Shown here piece by piece: positions 1 to 7,512 of a stretch of DNA of 10,332 nt. This DNA comes from Thermoplasmata archaeon (GTDB lineage Archaea > Thermoplasmatota > DTKX01 > GCA-020343715). The stretch's first letter is position 1; every line of letters begins with the position of its first letter. The position numbers and the translations under genes are program-made. Below the pieces are notes generated by a model. That model was given only the letters and a program-made list of their open reading frames with translations. It was not told the origin of the DNA and made no database searches. The stretch lies in assembly GCA_020343715.1 (NCBI GenBank), contig CP070808.1, positions 66,776 through 77,107 on the forward strand. The letters are read 5' to 3'.

Positions 1-740
1 GGCCCGCTGACCTGGATGTTGTCCGAGGCCCACGGGTAGTTGGTAAGCAGGACGGATGCAACGGGGTCCTCGCCGTCGTAGACGTGGTCACCGTCGTCGT
101 CGAACAGGATCAGCCTGTAGTAGGTGATCACGAAGTCAGGCATGGCCGGGTCGGCGTCCCTATAACGGAACACTATCACCGGTGAGGTCCTGTTGACGAA
201 GACCTGGAAGTAGTCGGTGCTGATGTTGATGGAGTTGGGACCCGCCTCCACCGTGGGCGCGTCGGGCGGGATCGGCGGCGGGTTCTCGGGCGCCTGGAAC
301 CTGGTGTGGTCATAAAAACCGGTGAGATGGGTAATGGTCCACTTCTCGACATGGTCCCACTTCTGGACCTCGATGTCCACCCTGAAGGTGCCCGACCGAC
401 CCGTCCTGAAGACGCTCTCCGAGGGCACCACCATCTCGACGACGTTCTCGCCCTCGACGAGCCATGGGTCCACCTTGACGGTGTCGATGACGTAGGTGTT
501 GCCCGACGCCTCGACGGACACAACGGCGACCACGGTGTAGGCCCCTTCCAGGGTCACCTCCAGCTTGACCTCGATCACCAGCTGGTTGTAAAGGCCGCTT
601 CCGTCGGTGTCCACCGGGTAGTCCCTAATGGACGTGAAGGTGACCTCGGGGGGTATCTGGCCCCCGGCCGGCCCTACCAGCAGCGCCAAGGCTGGCAGGA
701 GCAGTAAGAGCACGATGACGGCGGACAGAGCGCGGGCCAT
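1..740 (-). CDS. Secreted/surface protein, N-terminal part (runs off window edge)
   Basis: This gene starts at ATG 740 and is still open at base 1, giving 246 codons of the N-terminal part. It begins with a clear signal peptide: MARA, then a run of Leu/Val/Ala to about residue 25, ending near AGGQ. The mature part is a beta-rich extracellular sequence. It opens with a segment containing PVDTDGSGLYNQLVIEV (about residues 42-58), a calcium-loop-like D-x-D-G-x-G stretch followed by alternating hydrophobic residues, which I associate with archaeal surface proteins. A second Asp-rich stretch, FDDDGDHVYDGED, lies near residues 219-231. No enzyme motif is visible. It is divergent from the HD-domain gene and has a good TATA box about 50 bases upstream. 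A weak GGAG lies about 13 bases before the ATG. The C-terminus, and so any sorting tail, lies outside the window. The function is unknown; structural or adhesive surface protein is an inference. Confidence 0.75.
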   Translation of the reverse strand, partial: MARALSAVIVLLLLLPALALLVGPAGGQIPPEVTFTSIRDYPVDTDGSGLYNQLVIEVKLEVTLEGAYTVVAVVSVEASGNTYVIDTVKVDPWLVEGENVVEMVVPSESVFRTGRSGTFRVDIEVQKWDHVEKWTITHLTGFYDHTRFQAPENPPPIPPDAPTVEAGPNSINISTDYFQVFVNRTSPVIVFRYRDADPAMPDFVITYYRLILFDDDGDHVYDGEDPVASVLLTNYPWASDNIQVSG

Positions 741-790
741 TCTATCTTCGCTCCAATCTCCGCTCTGGGGACACATCTATGACTCCGTGG

Positions 791-806
791 CTATATAAAG
801 ACTTTC
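791..806 (-). promoter_or_regulatory. TATA box with BRE-like element for the leftward secreted-protein gene
   Basis: Read on the minus strand, GAAAGT followed by CTTTATATAG fits an archaeal BRE (purine-N-W-A-A-W) immediately upstream of a TATA box. Transcription would start about 25 bases downstream, near 768, giving a leader of about 28 bases before ATG 740. TATATA is symmetric, so it could also serve the rightward HD gene. On the plus strand, however, the bases upstream (CCGTGG) do not resemble a BRE, so the leftward use is better supported. Confidence 0.6.
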
Positions 807-821
807 GAACGTACTTCGAAC
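804..821. repeat. Two TTCGAAC direct repeats, possible operator
   Basis: TTCGAAC occurs at 804-810 and again at 815-821, start-to-start spacing 11 bases, about one helical turn. Each copy contains the palindrome TTCGAA. The pair lies just upstream of the leftward TATA box and downstream of it for the rightward gene, where a regulator could act on either. Function is inference; chance recurrence of a 7-mer in an AT-richer patch is possible. Confidence 0.4.
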
Positions 822-879
822 ACTGGCACCCCCCCGGACGGGCCCAAAGTGTCAATAGGCGGGAGGGGATTCCCCCCTC

Positions 880-1542
880 GTGGACCCAGTCGAGGAGGAC
901 CCGCGGGTGGCTTTCTGCCGCCTCGCGGCCATGTCCAACGGCCCGACCAAGCCCAGCCACGACTCGGAGCACGTGGCCAGGGTTGTGACCCTCTCCCGGC
1001 ACATAGCCAGGGTCGAGGGCGCGGACGAAGCCCTGGTGGCCTGCGCCGCCTACCTTCACGACATGGAGAGGGGCCGAGAGGACGCCGGGGGAGAGGACCA
1101 CGCCGTGGCGGGCGCCAGGGCAGCCCGGGAGTCCCTGGCCTCCAGTGGTGTGTTCTCCCCCGAGGAGGTGGAGCTGGTGGCCGACGCCATCGCCAGTCAC
1201 CGGTTCAGGTCCGGGCCGGACCCGGCGACGTTGGAGGCCATGTGCCTCCACGACGCAGACAAGCTGGACGCCCTGGGGGCGGTGGGCGTGGGACGCGCCT
1301 ACATGATGGCCGGCGAGCACGGCCAGATGCTCCACAGCGCAGTCGACGAGACGGCCAGGCCCCGTCACGTGGGCCAGATAGACCACTCCCGTTACTCCCC
1401 CTTGGAGGAGTACACCGTCAAGCTCCGTCACCTCCCGGAAAGGATGACCACACGGGAGGGCCGACGGCTGGCGCTTCGCAGGGCCGAGTTCATGGCCTCG
1501 TTCTTCGATGAGCTGGGTGCCGAGGTCGACGGCGAGCGCTGA
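880..1542 (+). CDS. HD-domain phosphohydrolase, YedJ/YpgQ-like
   Basis: This encodes a 220-residue soluble protein of the metal-dependent HD superfamily, which hydrolyses phosphate esters, often nucleotides. The visible motif series is His31 in HDSEHVARV, His60-Asp61 in YLHDMER, His107 in IASHRF, and Asp125/Asp127 in HDADKLDALGAVGVGRA. That last stretch is the signature of the YedJ/YpgQ subgroup, and the C-terminal Met-Thr-x-x-Gly-Arg helix (about 189-205) also fits it. Length is normal for the family. The start is GTG 880, chosen because GGAGGGGAT at 862-870 is a near-perfect ribosome binding site ending 9 bases before it. GTG 907, preceded by GAGGAGG at 892-898, is a credible alternative that would remove nine residues before the first motif. 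The gene is divergent from the secreted-protein gene and converges on the next with a 3-bp gap. The substrate cannot be read from the sequence; the family call is strong. Confidence 0.9.
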   Translation: MDPVEEDPRVAFCRLAAMSNGPTKPSHDSEHVARVVTLSRHIARVEGADEALVACAAYLHDMERGREDAGGEDHAVAGARAARESLASSGVFSPEEVELVADAIASHRFRSGPDPATLEAMCLHDADKLDALGAVGVGRAYMMAGEHGQMLHSAVDETARPRHVGQIDHSRYSPLEEYTVKLRHLPERMTTREGRRLALRRAEFMASFFDELGAEVDGER

Positions 1543-1545
1543 ACC

Positions 1546-2007
1546 TCAGTAGAACACTGCCCGGCTCCGGGCCTCCTCGAGACCGTCCAGGTAGACCTTG
1601 GTGAGGGTGGCCTGGTCGTCCTCCATGACATCGAAGGACTCGTACTCCTGCCTGTGCTGGTGCAGGTACACGTTGACGTCGTGGGACTGCACGTCCACCA
1701 TGGAGAACCGAACGTCACCCCTCGACTCCTTCATCATCTCCAGGATCCGGTCGTCGGCCAGCTTGAACAGGACGTCCCAGAAGTCCTCGGGCCTCTCCAT
1801 GCGCTGGAGGGCGAACATCACCTCGGAGGTCCCCACCCTCCCCGAGGCACCCTCGGCGGTGGTGATGGAGCCTATTCGGGACATGGCCGCCAATACTAGC
1901 ATACCGTCGCGCCGGGAGAAGCCTTCGGGGAGCATCGAGGGGGGATGCCCGAGGGCGTATTTGGCCTTTTCCCAGGAGGTGGCCAGTGTGATGCGGCCAA
2001 GTCGCAA
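1546..2007 (-). CDS. Conserved-looking hypothetical protein, about 153 aa
   Basis: I do not recognise this protein. The predicted product is soluble, acidic and mostly helical, without signal peptide, membrane helix or cysteine motif. Residues about 30-85 (from FSRRDGMLVLAAMSR through RPEDFWDVLFKLADD) read as a compact helical domain. A beta-rich stretch with SMVDVQSHDVNVYLHQHR follows, then an acidic C-terminal helix ending in VFY. The start is uncertain. TTG 2007 lies about 27 bases downstream of the TATA box at 2031-2038, the spacing of a leaderless archaeal transcript, and no Shine-Dalgarno sequence is visible. ATG 1935 is the next candidate. Codons upstream of 2007 overlap the promoter and read as non-coding. 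The residue choice is protein-like, whereas the opposite strand here is Ser/Arg-rich shadow. It is divergent from the KaiC/RAD55-type ATPase gene and may share its promoter, hinting at joint function. Confidence 0.65.
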   Translation of the reverse strand: MRLGRITLATSWEKAKYALGHPPSMLPEGFSRRDGMLVLAAMSRIGSITTAEGASGRVGTSEVMFALQRMERPEDFWDVLFKLADDRILEMMKESRGDVRFSMVDVQSHDVNVYLHQHRQEYESFDVMEDDQATLTKVYLDGLEEARSRAVFY

Positions 2008-2030
2008 GATTGAGAACGGTGTGTCAACGG

Positions 2031-2038
2031 TTATATAT
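2031..2038. promoter_or_regulatory. TATA box between divergent genes, possibly bidirectional
   Basis: TTATATAT stands out in a GC-rich background within the 133-bp gap between the small minus-strand gene and the ATPase gene. Leftward, the expected start point (about 26 bases away) falls on TTG 2007, suggesting a leaderless message. Rightward, it would start near 2062, giving a leader of about 55-80 bases. The same element can read both ways because it is nearly symmetric. No clear BRE is seen on either side, so the favoured direction is open. Confidence 0.5.
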
Positions 2039-2140
2039 GCCCCCGCCAGTGGATTCCACGCCTGGACGAGCCGAGCCAGGAAGGGCGCCGACACTAAGGC
2101 GACGGGGCGAACGAAGGTGTCTGCCGAGAACATTGTGACG

Positions 2141-3775
2141 ATGGGGCTCCCACCGGAGATCCACAGGTTCTTCACCAACCCGGGAGGCCACTCCATGATA
2201 GTCAAGGGTGGGGCCGGTACCGGCAAGACCACCCTCGTCCTCCAGATGCTCGAGGAGATCTTCACGGGCCTGGACAACTTCTACCTCTCGTCCCGGGTCT
2301 CCGACACCGCCCTCTACAAGCAGTTCCCATGGCTCCTCTCGAAGGAGCGGAACGAGCGGCTCATCCATGCCTCCAAGAAGTTCCTCGACTCACTGGACAG
2401 GTCCAGGGAGGATGGCGAGGTGCCTGTGGCCGCCGAGGGCGCGGACATGGACGCGCTGCTCATGACGGCACCCCCCGAGTCCGACGAGGTCAAGTCCGCC
2501 AAGGCGCTCTTAAAGGAGTTCCGGCTCCTCAACGGCAGCTTCCCCGTGTCGGTGGACAGGACGGAGCTGTCCCGGGTGGAGGGGATGTTCGAGCCCCCCG
2601 AGATCGAGACGATGTCCGACGACGGCGAGGGCTTCACCCAGTTCCACAACCTGGTGGTGGACTTCGACTCGGACCTGCCCGAGCTGGAGCGCATCTACAA
2701 CCGGGTGGAGTCCCAGTTGCCCAAGCAGATCTGCGTGGCCATAGACAGCATAGAGGCCCTTGCCGAGAAGTACGGCATCCCCGAGGGACGCATCATAAAC
2801 ATGCTCCACAAGGACCTGGTGGAGAACACCAACACCTACCTGGTCATCGTGCTGGAGAAGTACGAGAACGTGGAGCTGGACTACTACGTGGACGGCGTCA
2901 TCCGCCTGGAGCACGCCGAGCTGGACGGCAGGGCCTACAGGGAGGTCGTCATCCAGAAGCTCCGGGGATGCGAGACACGGCACCACAGGTACCCCTACAC
3001 CCTGGCCTCGGGTCGGATGAAGGCCTTCGGCCCCTACACCATCGAGTTCCCCGGGCAGGGTGCCACCTGGTCACCTCCCGAGGCGGTCGTCCCGGGCAGG
3101 ATGCCCACGGGCTCCCCGCACCTGGACGCGATGCTTGGTGGCGGCCTCATGGCGGGCTCCGTGAACCTGCTGGAGGTTGACAAGGCGGTGCCAACGGAGG
3201 CCGTCCAGCTGTTCTGCATGGGCCCGGTGCTCAACGCCCTCAGCGGCGGGCAGGGCGTGGTGTGGCTCCCCTCTAGGGAGTTCGCCCCCACCATGCTACC
3301 GGACCTGGTGAACCGATACATGGGTGACACCGACACGGTGGGCAAGTTGCGCATCGTGGACCTTTATCCCACCGACATGGACTCCTCGAACCCCTACCTG
3401 CTGGGCGTGGAGGGTGACCCCATCGGGAACTACCTCAAGTGGGACGTGATGCGATTCAACTTCCAGGACGTGACGGGCCCCACCCTCAACATCATGAGCT
3501 ACGACTCGCTGGAGAGCGTGTCGGGCAAGGTCGTCGACGATATGCGTGACTACTACACCGAGCTGCGCCAGAGCGGCAACGTTGACCTGACCATCGCCAG
3601 GGCCTCGGTGAGGTCCACCGACCGCATCGCGGACATCGCCCAGCAGCACCTGAAGCTCAGGAAGGTGCACGGCGCCCTGGTCCTCTACGGAGAGCGGCCC
3701 CACACCGAGCTGTACCACGTGGACATGGACTCCTCGGAAGGTCTGCCGCGCCTTCACCTGACGCCCATCGTTTAG
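2141..3775 (+). CDS. KaiC/GvpD/RAD55-type RecA-fold ATPase with degenerate second domain
   Basis: This encodes a 544-residue cytoplasmic ATPase from ATG 2141. Domain one carries Walker A GGAGTGKTT (residues 23-31) and a Walker B-like ICVAIDS (197-203). Between them lies about 170 residues, longer than usual for KaiC-like domains. A charged, acidic segment (about 72-165) looks like an insertion. Domain two opens at residues 323-345 with the KaiC-type sequence TGSPHLDAMLGGGLMAGS, but where a P-loop should follow it reads LLEVDKAVPTEA, with no GK[ST], so this half probably cannot bind ATP in the usual way. Proteins of this group act in signalling and regulation or resemble the gas-vesicle regulator GvpD; none of that can be assigned here. 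No gas-vesicle genes are nearby. The start is uncertain: GTG 2117 and GTG 2135 are in frame. The open frame extends back to 1598 but that part is antisense shadow. The gene ends 13 bases from the convergent neighbour. Confidence 0.82.
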   Translation: MGLPPEIHRFFTNPGGHSMIVKGGAGTGKTTLVLQMLEEIFTGLDNFYLSSRVSDTALYKQFPWLLSKERNERLIHASKKFLDSLDRSREDGEVPVAAEGADMDALLMTAPPESDEVKSAKALLKEFRLLNGSFPVSVDRTELSRVEGMFEPPEIETMSDDGEGFTQFHNLVVDFDSDLPELERIYNRVESQLPKQICVAIDSIEALAEKYGIPEGRIINMLHKDLVENTNTYLVIVLEKYENVELDYYVDGVIRLEHAELDGRAYREVVIQKLRGCETRHHRYPYTLASGRMKAFGPYTIEFPGQGATWSPPEAVVPGRMPTGSPHLDAMLGGGLMAGSVNLLEVDKAVPTEAVQLFCMGPVLNALSGGQGVVWLPSREFAPTMLPDLVNRYMGDTDTVGKLRIVDLYPTDMDSSNPYLLGVEGDPIGNYLKWDVMRFNFQDVTGPTLNIMSYDSLESVSGKVVDDMRDYYTELRQSGNVDLTIARASVRSTDRIADIAQQHLKLRKVHGALVLYGERPHTELYHVDMDSSEGLPRLHLTPIV

Positions 3776-3788
3776 AATTGGGGGCGGA

Positions 3789-5288
3789 TCAGGTCCTCAA
3801 CGTACCAGTGGTCCCGCAGTGCGGGCACTGGACCTCTAAGGGCCTCGGTTGCAAGGGGACCCTGAACACGCCCCCGCACTTGCACCTCATCGCCTTAGTG
3901 GTGGGGGCCGGTTCCGCTGCCTGGGCCACTGGGACCACCTGTTTCTTGACCACTGCCTGCGGGGCCGCGACCGCCGCGGGGACGGGTGGCGCCGTCGCAG
4001 CCTGGACGGGCTGCTGCTGGGGATACGGCATCGCCGGCGGTGCCGGCGCCGCTGGGGGCGGGGGCACCTCCTGGGCTGTAGGGGGGTCGGTGGCGTATGC
4101 GGGTGCCGCCGCTGACGGGTCCACGGCCTCTAGGACCGCCGTGTCGTCGGGCATCGCGACCGTCACGTCCTCCTCGGGATACGGCTCCAACCCCGTGGCG
4201 CCCTCTCCCAGGATCGCAGGCCCCTGGACAGCGGGACCCGCCTGGGGTATGGTGCCATTGACGGGGTCGATGGGACTGATGGCCTCGCCCAGGTCGATGC
4301 CTTCTGAGTCCATCGCCATGCCACGCCATTCCTTGGCGTAGATCTGGTAGCCCATAGCGTAGGACCCAACGACCAAGGCGATGCCCAGACCCCAGACCAG
4401 GTAGGCGTTGCCTCCCAGGGCGTAGAAGAGCCAGAAGAGGATGACGGAGATAAGGATGACCCTGTGGAAGAGGAGGACCCTCTCCTTGTCATTGTCCCTG
4501 GCCGCCCATTTGGGGAGCTTGATGGTGAAGTAGGTGATCCCAAGCATGAACAACATGAGTATGAGGGGGTTCGCGGCCATGTTGCTATGGTCGTACTCCA
4601 TCCTGGCCGAGGGCGCACTGGAGACGGTGTAGCTGCTGTGGTACGTGACCACGGCCGCCAAGGGTGCCCTCATGTTGAGCAGCGTCCCCTCCTCGCGGAC
4701 CCGGGTCTCGTAGGCCCCCATGCCCGCCGATACGATGTACGTCCTCTCGTCGACCGTGAGGGTGCCAGGGATGTCCTCGTAGGAGCCGTAGAGCACCGCC
4801 AGGGGCTCGAGGCCGCTGACATTGAACTCTATCTGGTCGTACTGGAGGCCACCTCGGAAGGTGATATGGAGATAAATCTCCCTCTTGTCGTCCACCTTCG
4901 AGCCGATCAACCCAATATCCTCGTCCACGTCCACGTTCTCCATCTTGACGCCACGGAGGATTATCATACGTCGGGTGAGGATGTCGTCCAGGTTCCGCTT
5001 GTAGGCCTCCCCCTCCGACTGGTCGATTATACCGTCGCCATCTGCCAGGCGGGTCTCGAAGGGGAACGTCACGTTGGGGTCGTCGATCATCTGCCGTAGG
5101 TCAGCGGCAGCCTGGCCCTTGATGCGGTACTCGATGTAGCCCCCGCCGTTCTTGAACACGGTGAGGAAGGTGGTGGATACCTCCACGTCTTCGGCCGCTG
5201 CCTCCCCTGGTGCCAGGGCCGGGACCATCATGACAACCATGGCCATGACCAGCAATCGGCCTCCCATCCCCTCTCGAAGCCGCCTCAT
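3789..5288 (-). CDS. Membrane protein: extracellular domain, three TM helices, A/P-rich linker, zinc ribbon
   Basis: This 499-residue protein is not one I can name. In order it has a signal peptide (1-32, ending near GEAAAED), an extracellular beta-rich domain (about 33-235), and three membrane helices (about 239-257, 274-291, 294-314). An Ala/Pro/Gln-rich disordered linker (about 385-465) and a C-terminal zinc ribbon with Cys469, Cys471, Cys488 and Cys491 (CKC, then CPHC) follow. Within the outer domain, DGDGIIDQSE (83-92) resembles an EF-hand calcium loop. With a cleaved signal and three helices, the linker and zinc ribbon would lie in the cytoplasm, so the protein could connect an outside domain to an inside partner; that is inference. 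The start ATG 5288 sits about 29 bases from the centre of a TATA box, implying an almost leaderless message, and no ribosome site is seen. Met8 is a weaker alternative start. The gene converges on the ATPase gene. Confidence 0.8.
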   Translation of the reverse strand: MRRLREGMGGRLLVMAMVVMMVPALAPGEAAAEDVEVSTTFLTVFKNGGGYIEYRIKGQAAADLRQMIDDPNVTFPFETRLADGDGIIDQSEGEAYKRNLDDILTRRMIILRGVKMENVDVDEDIGLIGSKVDDKREIYLHITFRGGLQYDQIEFNVSGLEPLAVLYGSYEDIPGTLTVDERTYIVSAGMGAYETRVREEGTLLNMRAPLAAVVTYHSSYTVSSAPSARMEYDHSNMAANPLILMLFMLGITYFTIKLPKWAARDNDKERVLLFHRVILISVILFWLFYALGGNAYLVWGLGIALVVGSYAMGYQIYAKEWRGMAMDSEGIDLGEAISPIDPVNGTIPQAGPAVQGPAILGEGATGLEPYPEEDVTVAMPDDTAVLEAVDPSAAAPAYATDPPTAQEVPPPPAAPAPPAMPYPQQQPVQAATAPPVPAAVAAPQAVVKKQVVPVAQAAEPAPTTKAMRCKCGGVFRVPLQPRPLEVQCPHCGTTGTLRT

Positions 5289-5313
5289 CGGGTAATCCAG
5301 GGTAGGCGACGCC

Positions 5314-5320
5314 TTATATA
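5314..5320 (-). promoter_or_regulatory. TATA box for the zinc-ribbon membrane protein gene
   Basis: TATATAA on the minus strand lies in the 70-bp gap after the cytochrome operon. Its centre is about 29 bases from ATG 5288, so transcription should begin within a few bases of the start codon. This implies a separate near-leaderless transcript rather than simple read-through from the operon. The flanking BRE position (CCAACG) is only a weak match. Confidence 0.6.
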
Positions 5321-5358
5321 CGTTGGCTGGCCGTTCTCAGCACTGAAAGGGGCCTGGC

Positions 5359-7512
5359 CTACCTCATGCGCCTTGTGCCATAGGCCAGGAGGGCAGCACC
5401 CAGGATGGCCAAGGTCGACAACAGGGCCCCGGGTCCGGGGACCTCGCCCCTGTCATCGGGCGGCCTCTGGGCTGGCTCACGCAGGGGCGTGGCAGCCTCC
5501 AGCACGTCCACCTGGTATACAGCGACGGCCCGGGAGTCCATGTCGTCGATGACCATCAGGGTGACGTTCCAGGTCCCGGTACCTGTGAACACCACGTCCA
5601 CCGAGCGGCCGTGGACGACCCCCTGGCTATAGTCCCAGACGTAGTCGACTATCTGGCCGTCAGGGTCCTCGGACAGGTGGGCGGACAGCCGCACGGGCTC
5701 CCTGGCCCTGACGGTGTCCGGCACCACTCCCTTCGCCACGGGTGGGGCGTTGACGATGACGTAGACCTGGTCCTGGTCCGCCAGACCCCACTGGTCTCTG
5801 GCTATGAGGAGGATGGGATAGGTCCCGGGCTCCATCCAGACGTGGTATGAGACCCGGTCCGTGTGAGCGGCCCCGTCGGATCCGGGGAGCAACCACATGA
5901 ACTCGATGAATCCCCCGTCGGGATCGTACGAGGCGGAGCCGTTGAGCTCCGCGGGCTCCCCCACATCCACCGTCACGTTCCTGCCGGCGTCGGCCCTGGG
6001 GGGCCTGTTGACCTGGACCCAGACGTCCAGGTCCCGGAGGCGGACAACTCCCGGGGAGGTCGCCCACACCTCCATGTGGACGTTCAGCATCCCCAGCCTC
6101 GCCTCCCCGTGGTGGGTCAGGACGTAGCTGGAGAGGGCGCTGGTGAAGGGAAGGGTGACGGCGTCGGTGCCGAAGGGAAGGTCGATCCTGTCCTCGTTCC
6201 CGCCCTCGGAGAAGCCCACCTTGATCATCTCGGCAAGCCTGAACGGCTCCACCAGGACCAGCGACGGTGGATGCTGGCATGCGACCACCATCATGTCAGC
6301 CTCGTCACCGTTGCGCTCGACGACGGCCATGGCCACGGGCCGTCCTCCAACGGGCACGTCCACGGGCACGGTGTGCATCAGGTCACCACCGGCCAGGTAG
6401 ATGGTCAGGTTGTCGGACCCGCTGCACACTGTTACCACGTCCGGGTTCCTGTCGTCCAGCTCGTTCGCCTGCATCCCCATGACCGCCCTGGGGGCCTTCC
6501 CCACGGGCAGGAGCTCGACCAGGAGGAACTCGCCATCGGGCTGCTGGCCGTAAACCCAGACCTCGTTGGACCCAGAGCACGCAACGGCGATGTCCACCAA
6601 GGAGTCCCCGTTGAGGTCGGCCACGTCTATGTCCACGGGGCCCACGCCGGTGGGCAGCGATGTGACGTTGGAGAAGTTGCCGTTCCCCTCGTTGTACCAC
6701 ACAGCTACGGTGTCGTTGCGGGACTCGGCCACCACCAGGTCCACGTCCAGGTCCTTGTCCATGTCCCTCAGGTGGACGGCGACTGGTCCATTGCCCATCT
6801 CGTCGAGGCGGGGATAGAAGGCCAGGTCGCCCCTGCCGTGGAGGACGGTGACCGAGGAGCCCCCCGAGTTGGCCACCACCACGTCCCTGCGGAAGTCGGG
6901 GTCCAGGTCCTTGACCGTCACGTCGCTGGGACGTAGTCCTACAGGGATGATGCGAGGCTCGGCGAAGGTGTCGACGGAGAGGGTCTCGAACACGTACAGA
7001 CGGCCGGTGGAACCGCTGGTGACCAGCACGTCCTTGTCGTTGTCCCTGTCCAGGTCGTCGACGGTCACGGCGGTGGCGTCGGGCACGGCCAAGGACCGGC
7101 GCAGGGCCAGCGAAGGGGGATGGCCCGCCAGTGAGTAGAGGTCCACCCGCCCCTCCTCGGGGAACGCCACCAGCAGATCGTCGTCCATCCCGTCCCTGTC
7201 CAGGTCACCGCACCACAGCGCCCTGGGGGCTGCGTCGAGGGGCATCTCCGAGGTGCTGTACTGGACGCGGCTGACGTTCACCGTGGCCGACAGGATCCGG
7301 GAGCCGGCGGGCACGGTGATGTTGGCCACCGCGTGGTCCATGGTGCTGACCTGGGCGATCAGCTCCTCGGAGCCGTCGGAGAAGGTCTCGACATGCAGCT
7401 GGGTGGGCTTGATGGGGTCGGCGGAGGCGAGGGGCGTGCCCATTGGGCCGGGGACGACGGTGGCCATCAGGACCAGGACCAGGGCGGCTGCGGCCAGGGG
7501 TCGGGACCTCAT
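5359..7512 (-). CDS. Surface protein: seven FG-GAP repeats, two PKD domains, C-terminal sorting tail
   Basis: This is a 717-residue secreted protein, last gene of the cytochrome operon. A signal peptide (1-31, ending ASAD) precedes a beta-rich segment. Seven FG-GAP/VCBS-like repeats follow, each with a D-x-D/N-x-D core, near residues 102, 152, 202, 249, 299, 350 and 399. The roughly 50-residue spacing predicts a seven-bladed, integrin-like propeller, with calcium loops best preserved in the early blades (GDLDRDGMDD, DDLDRDNDKD). After a linker domain (about 425-500) come two PKD domains (about 504-587 and 590-671). The tail has EVPGPGALLSTLAILGAALL then YGTRRMR (690-717): a PGF-CTERM-like signal, a membrane helix and basic residues, suggesting archaeosortase processing and cell-surface anchoring. 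The start is ATG 7512: its ATGA overlaps the cytochrome stop, and GGACGTGAT lies six bases upstream. An earlier in-frame ATG at 7563 would put an unlikely peptide before the signal. A scaffold role for the cytochrome is inference. Confidence 0.88.
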   Translation of the reverse strand: MRSRPLAAAALVLVLMATVVPGPMGTPLASADPIKPTQLHVETFSDGSEELIAQVSTMDHAVANITVPAGSRILSATVNVSRVQYSTSEMPLDAAPRALWCGDLDRDGMDDDLLVAFPEEGRVDLYSLAGHPPSLALRRSLAVPDATAVTVDDLDRDNDKDVLVTSGSTGRLYVFETLSVDTFAEPRIIPVGLRPSDVTVKDLDPDFRRDVVVANSGGSSVTVLHGRGDLAFYPRLDEMGNGPVAVHLRDMDKDLDVDLVVAESRNDTVAVWYNEGNGNFSNVTSLPTGVGPVDIDVADLNGDSLVDIAVACSGSNEVWVYGQQPDGEFLLVELLPVGKAPRAVMGMQANELDDRNPDVVTVCSGSDNLTIYLAGGDLMHTVPVDVPVGGRPVAMAVVERNGDEADMMVVACQHPPSLVLVEPFRLAEMIKVGFSEGGNEDRIDLPFGTDAVTLPFTSALSSYVLTHHGEARLGMLNVHMEVWATSPGVVRLRDLDVWVQVNRPPRADAGRNVTVDVGEPAELNGSASYDPDGGFIEFMWLLPGSDGAAHTDRVSYHVWMEPGTYPILLIARDQWGLADQDQVYVIVNAPPVAKGVVPDTVRAREPVRLSAHLSEDPDGQIVDYVWDYSQGVVHGRSVDVVFTGTGTWNVTLMVIDDMDSRAVAVYQVDVLEAATPLREPAQRPPDDRGEVPGPGALLSTLAILGAALLAYGTRRMR

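Noticed and set aside
1598..2140. N-terminal extension of the ATPase frame, open back to 1598
   Set aside because: It is Ser/Arg-rich, crosses a TATA box and lies antisense to a more protein-like minus-strand gene; the ATPase domain begins immediately after 2141.
2024..2277. Upstream extension of the small minus-strand gene as far as 2277
   Set aside because: It would run through the promoter region and antisense to the ATPase Walker A codons, and its residue composition is not protein-like.
5863..6936. Long plus-strand open frame antisense to the FG-GAP protein
   Set aside because: It is rich in Val-His-Gly and lacks domains, while the minus strand has clear repeats, PKD domains and a sorting tail.
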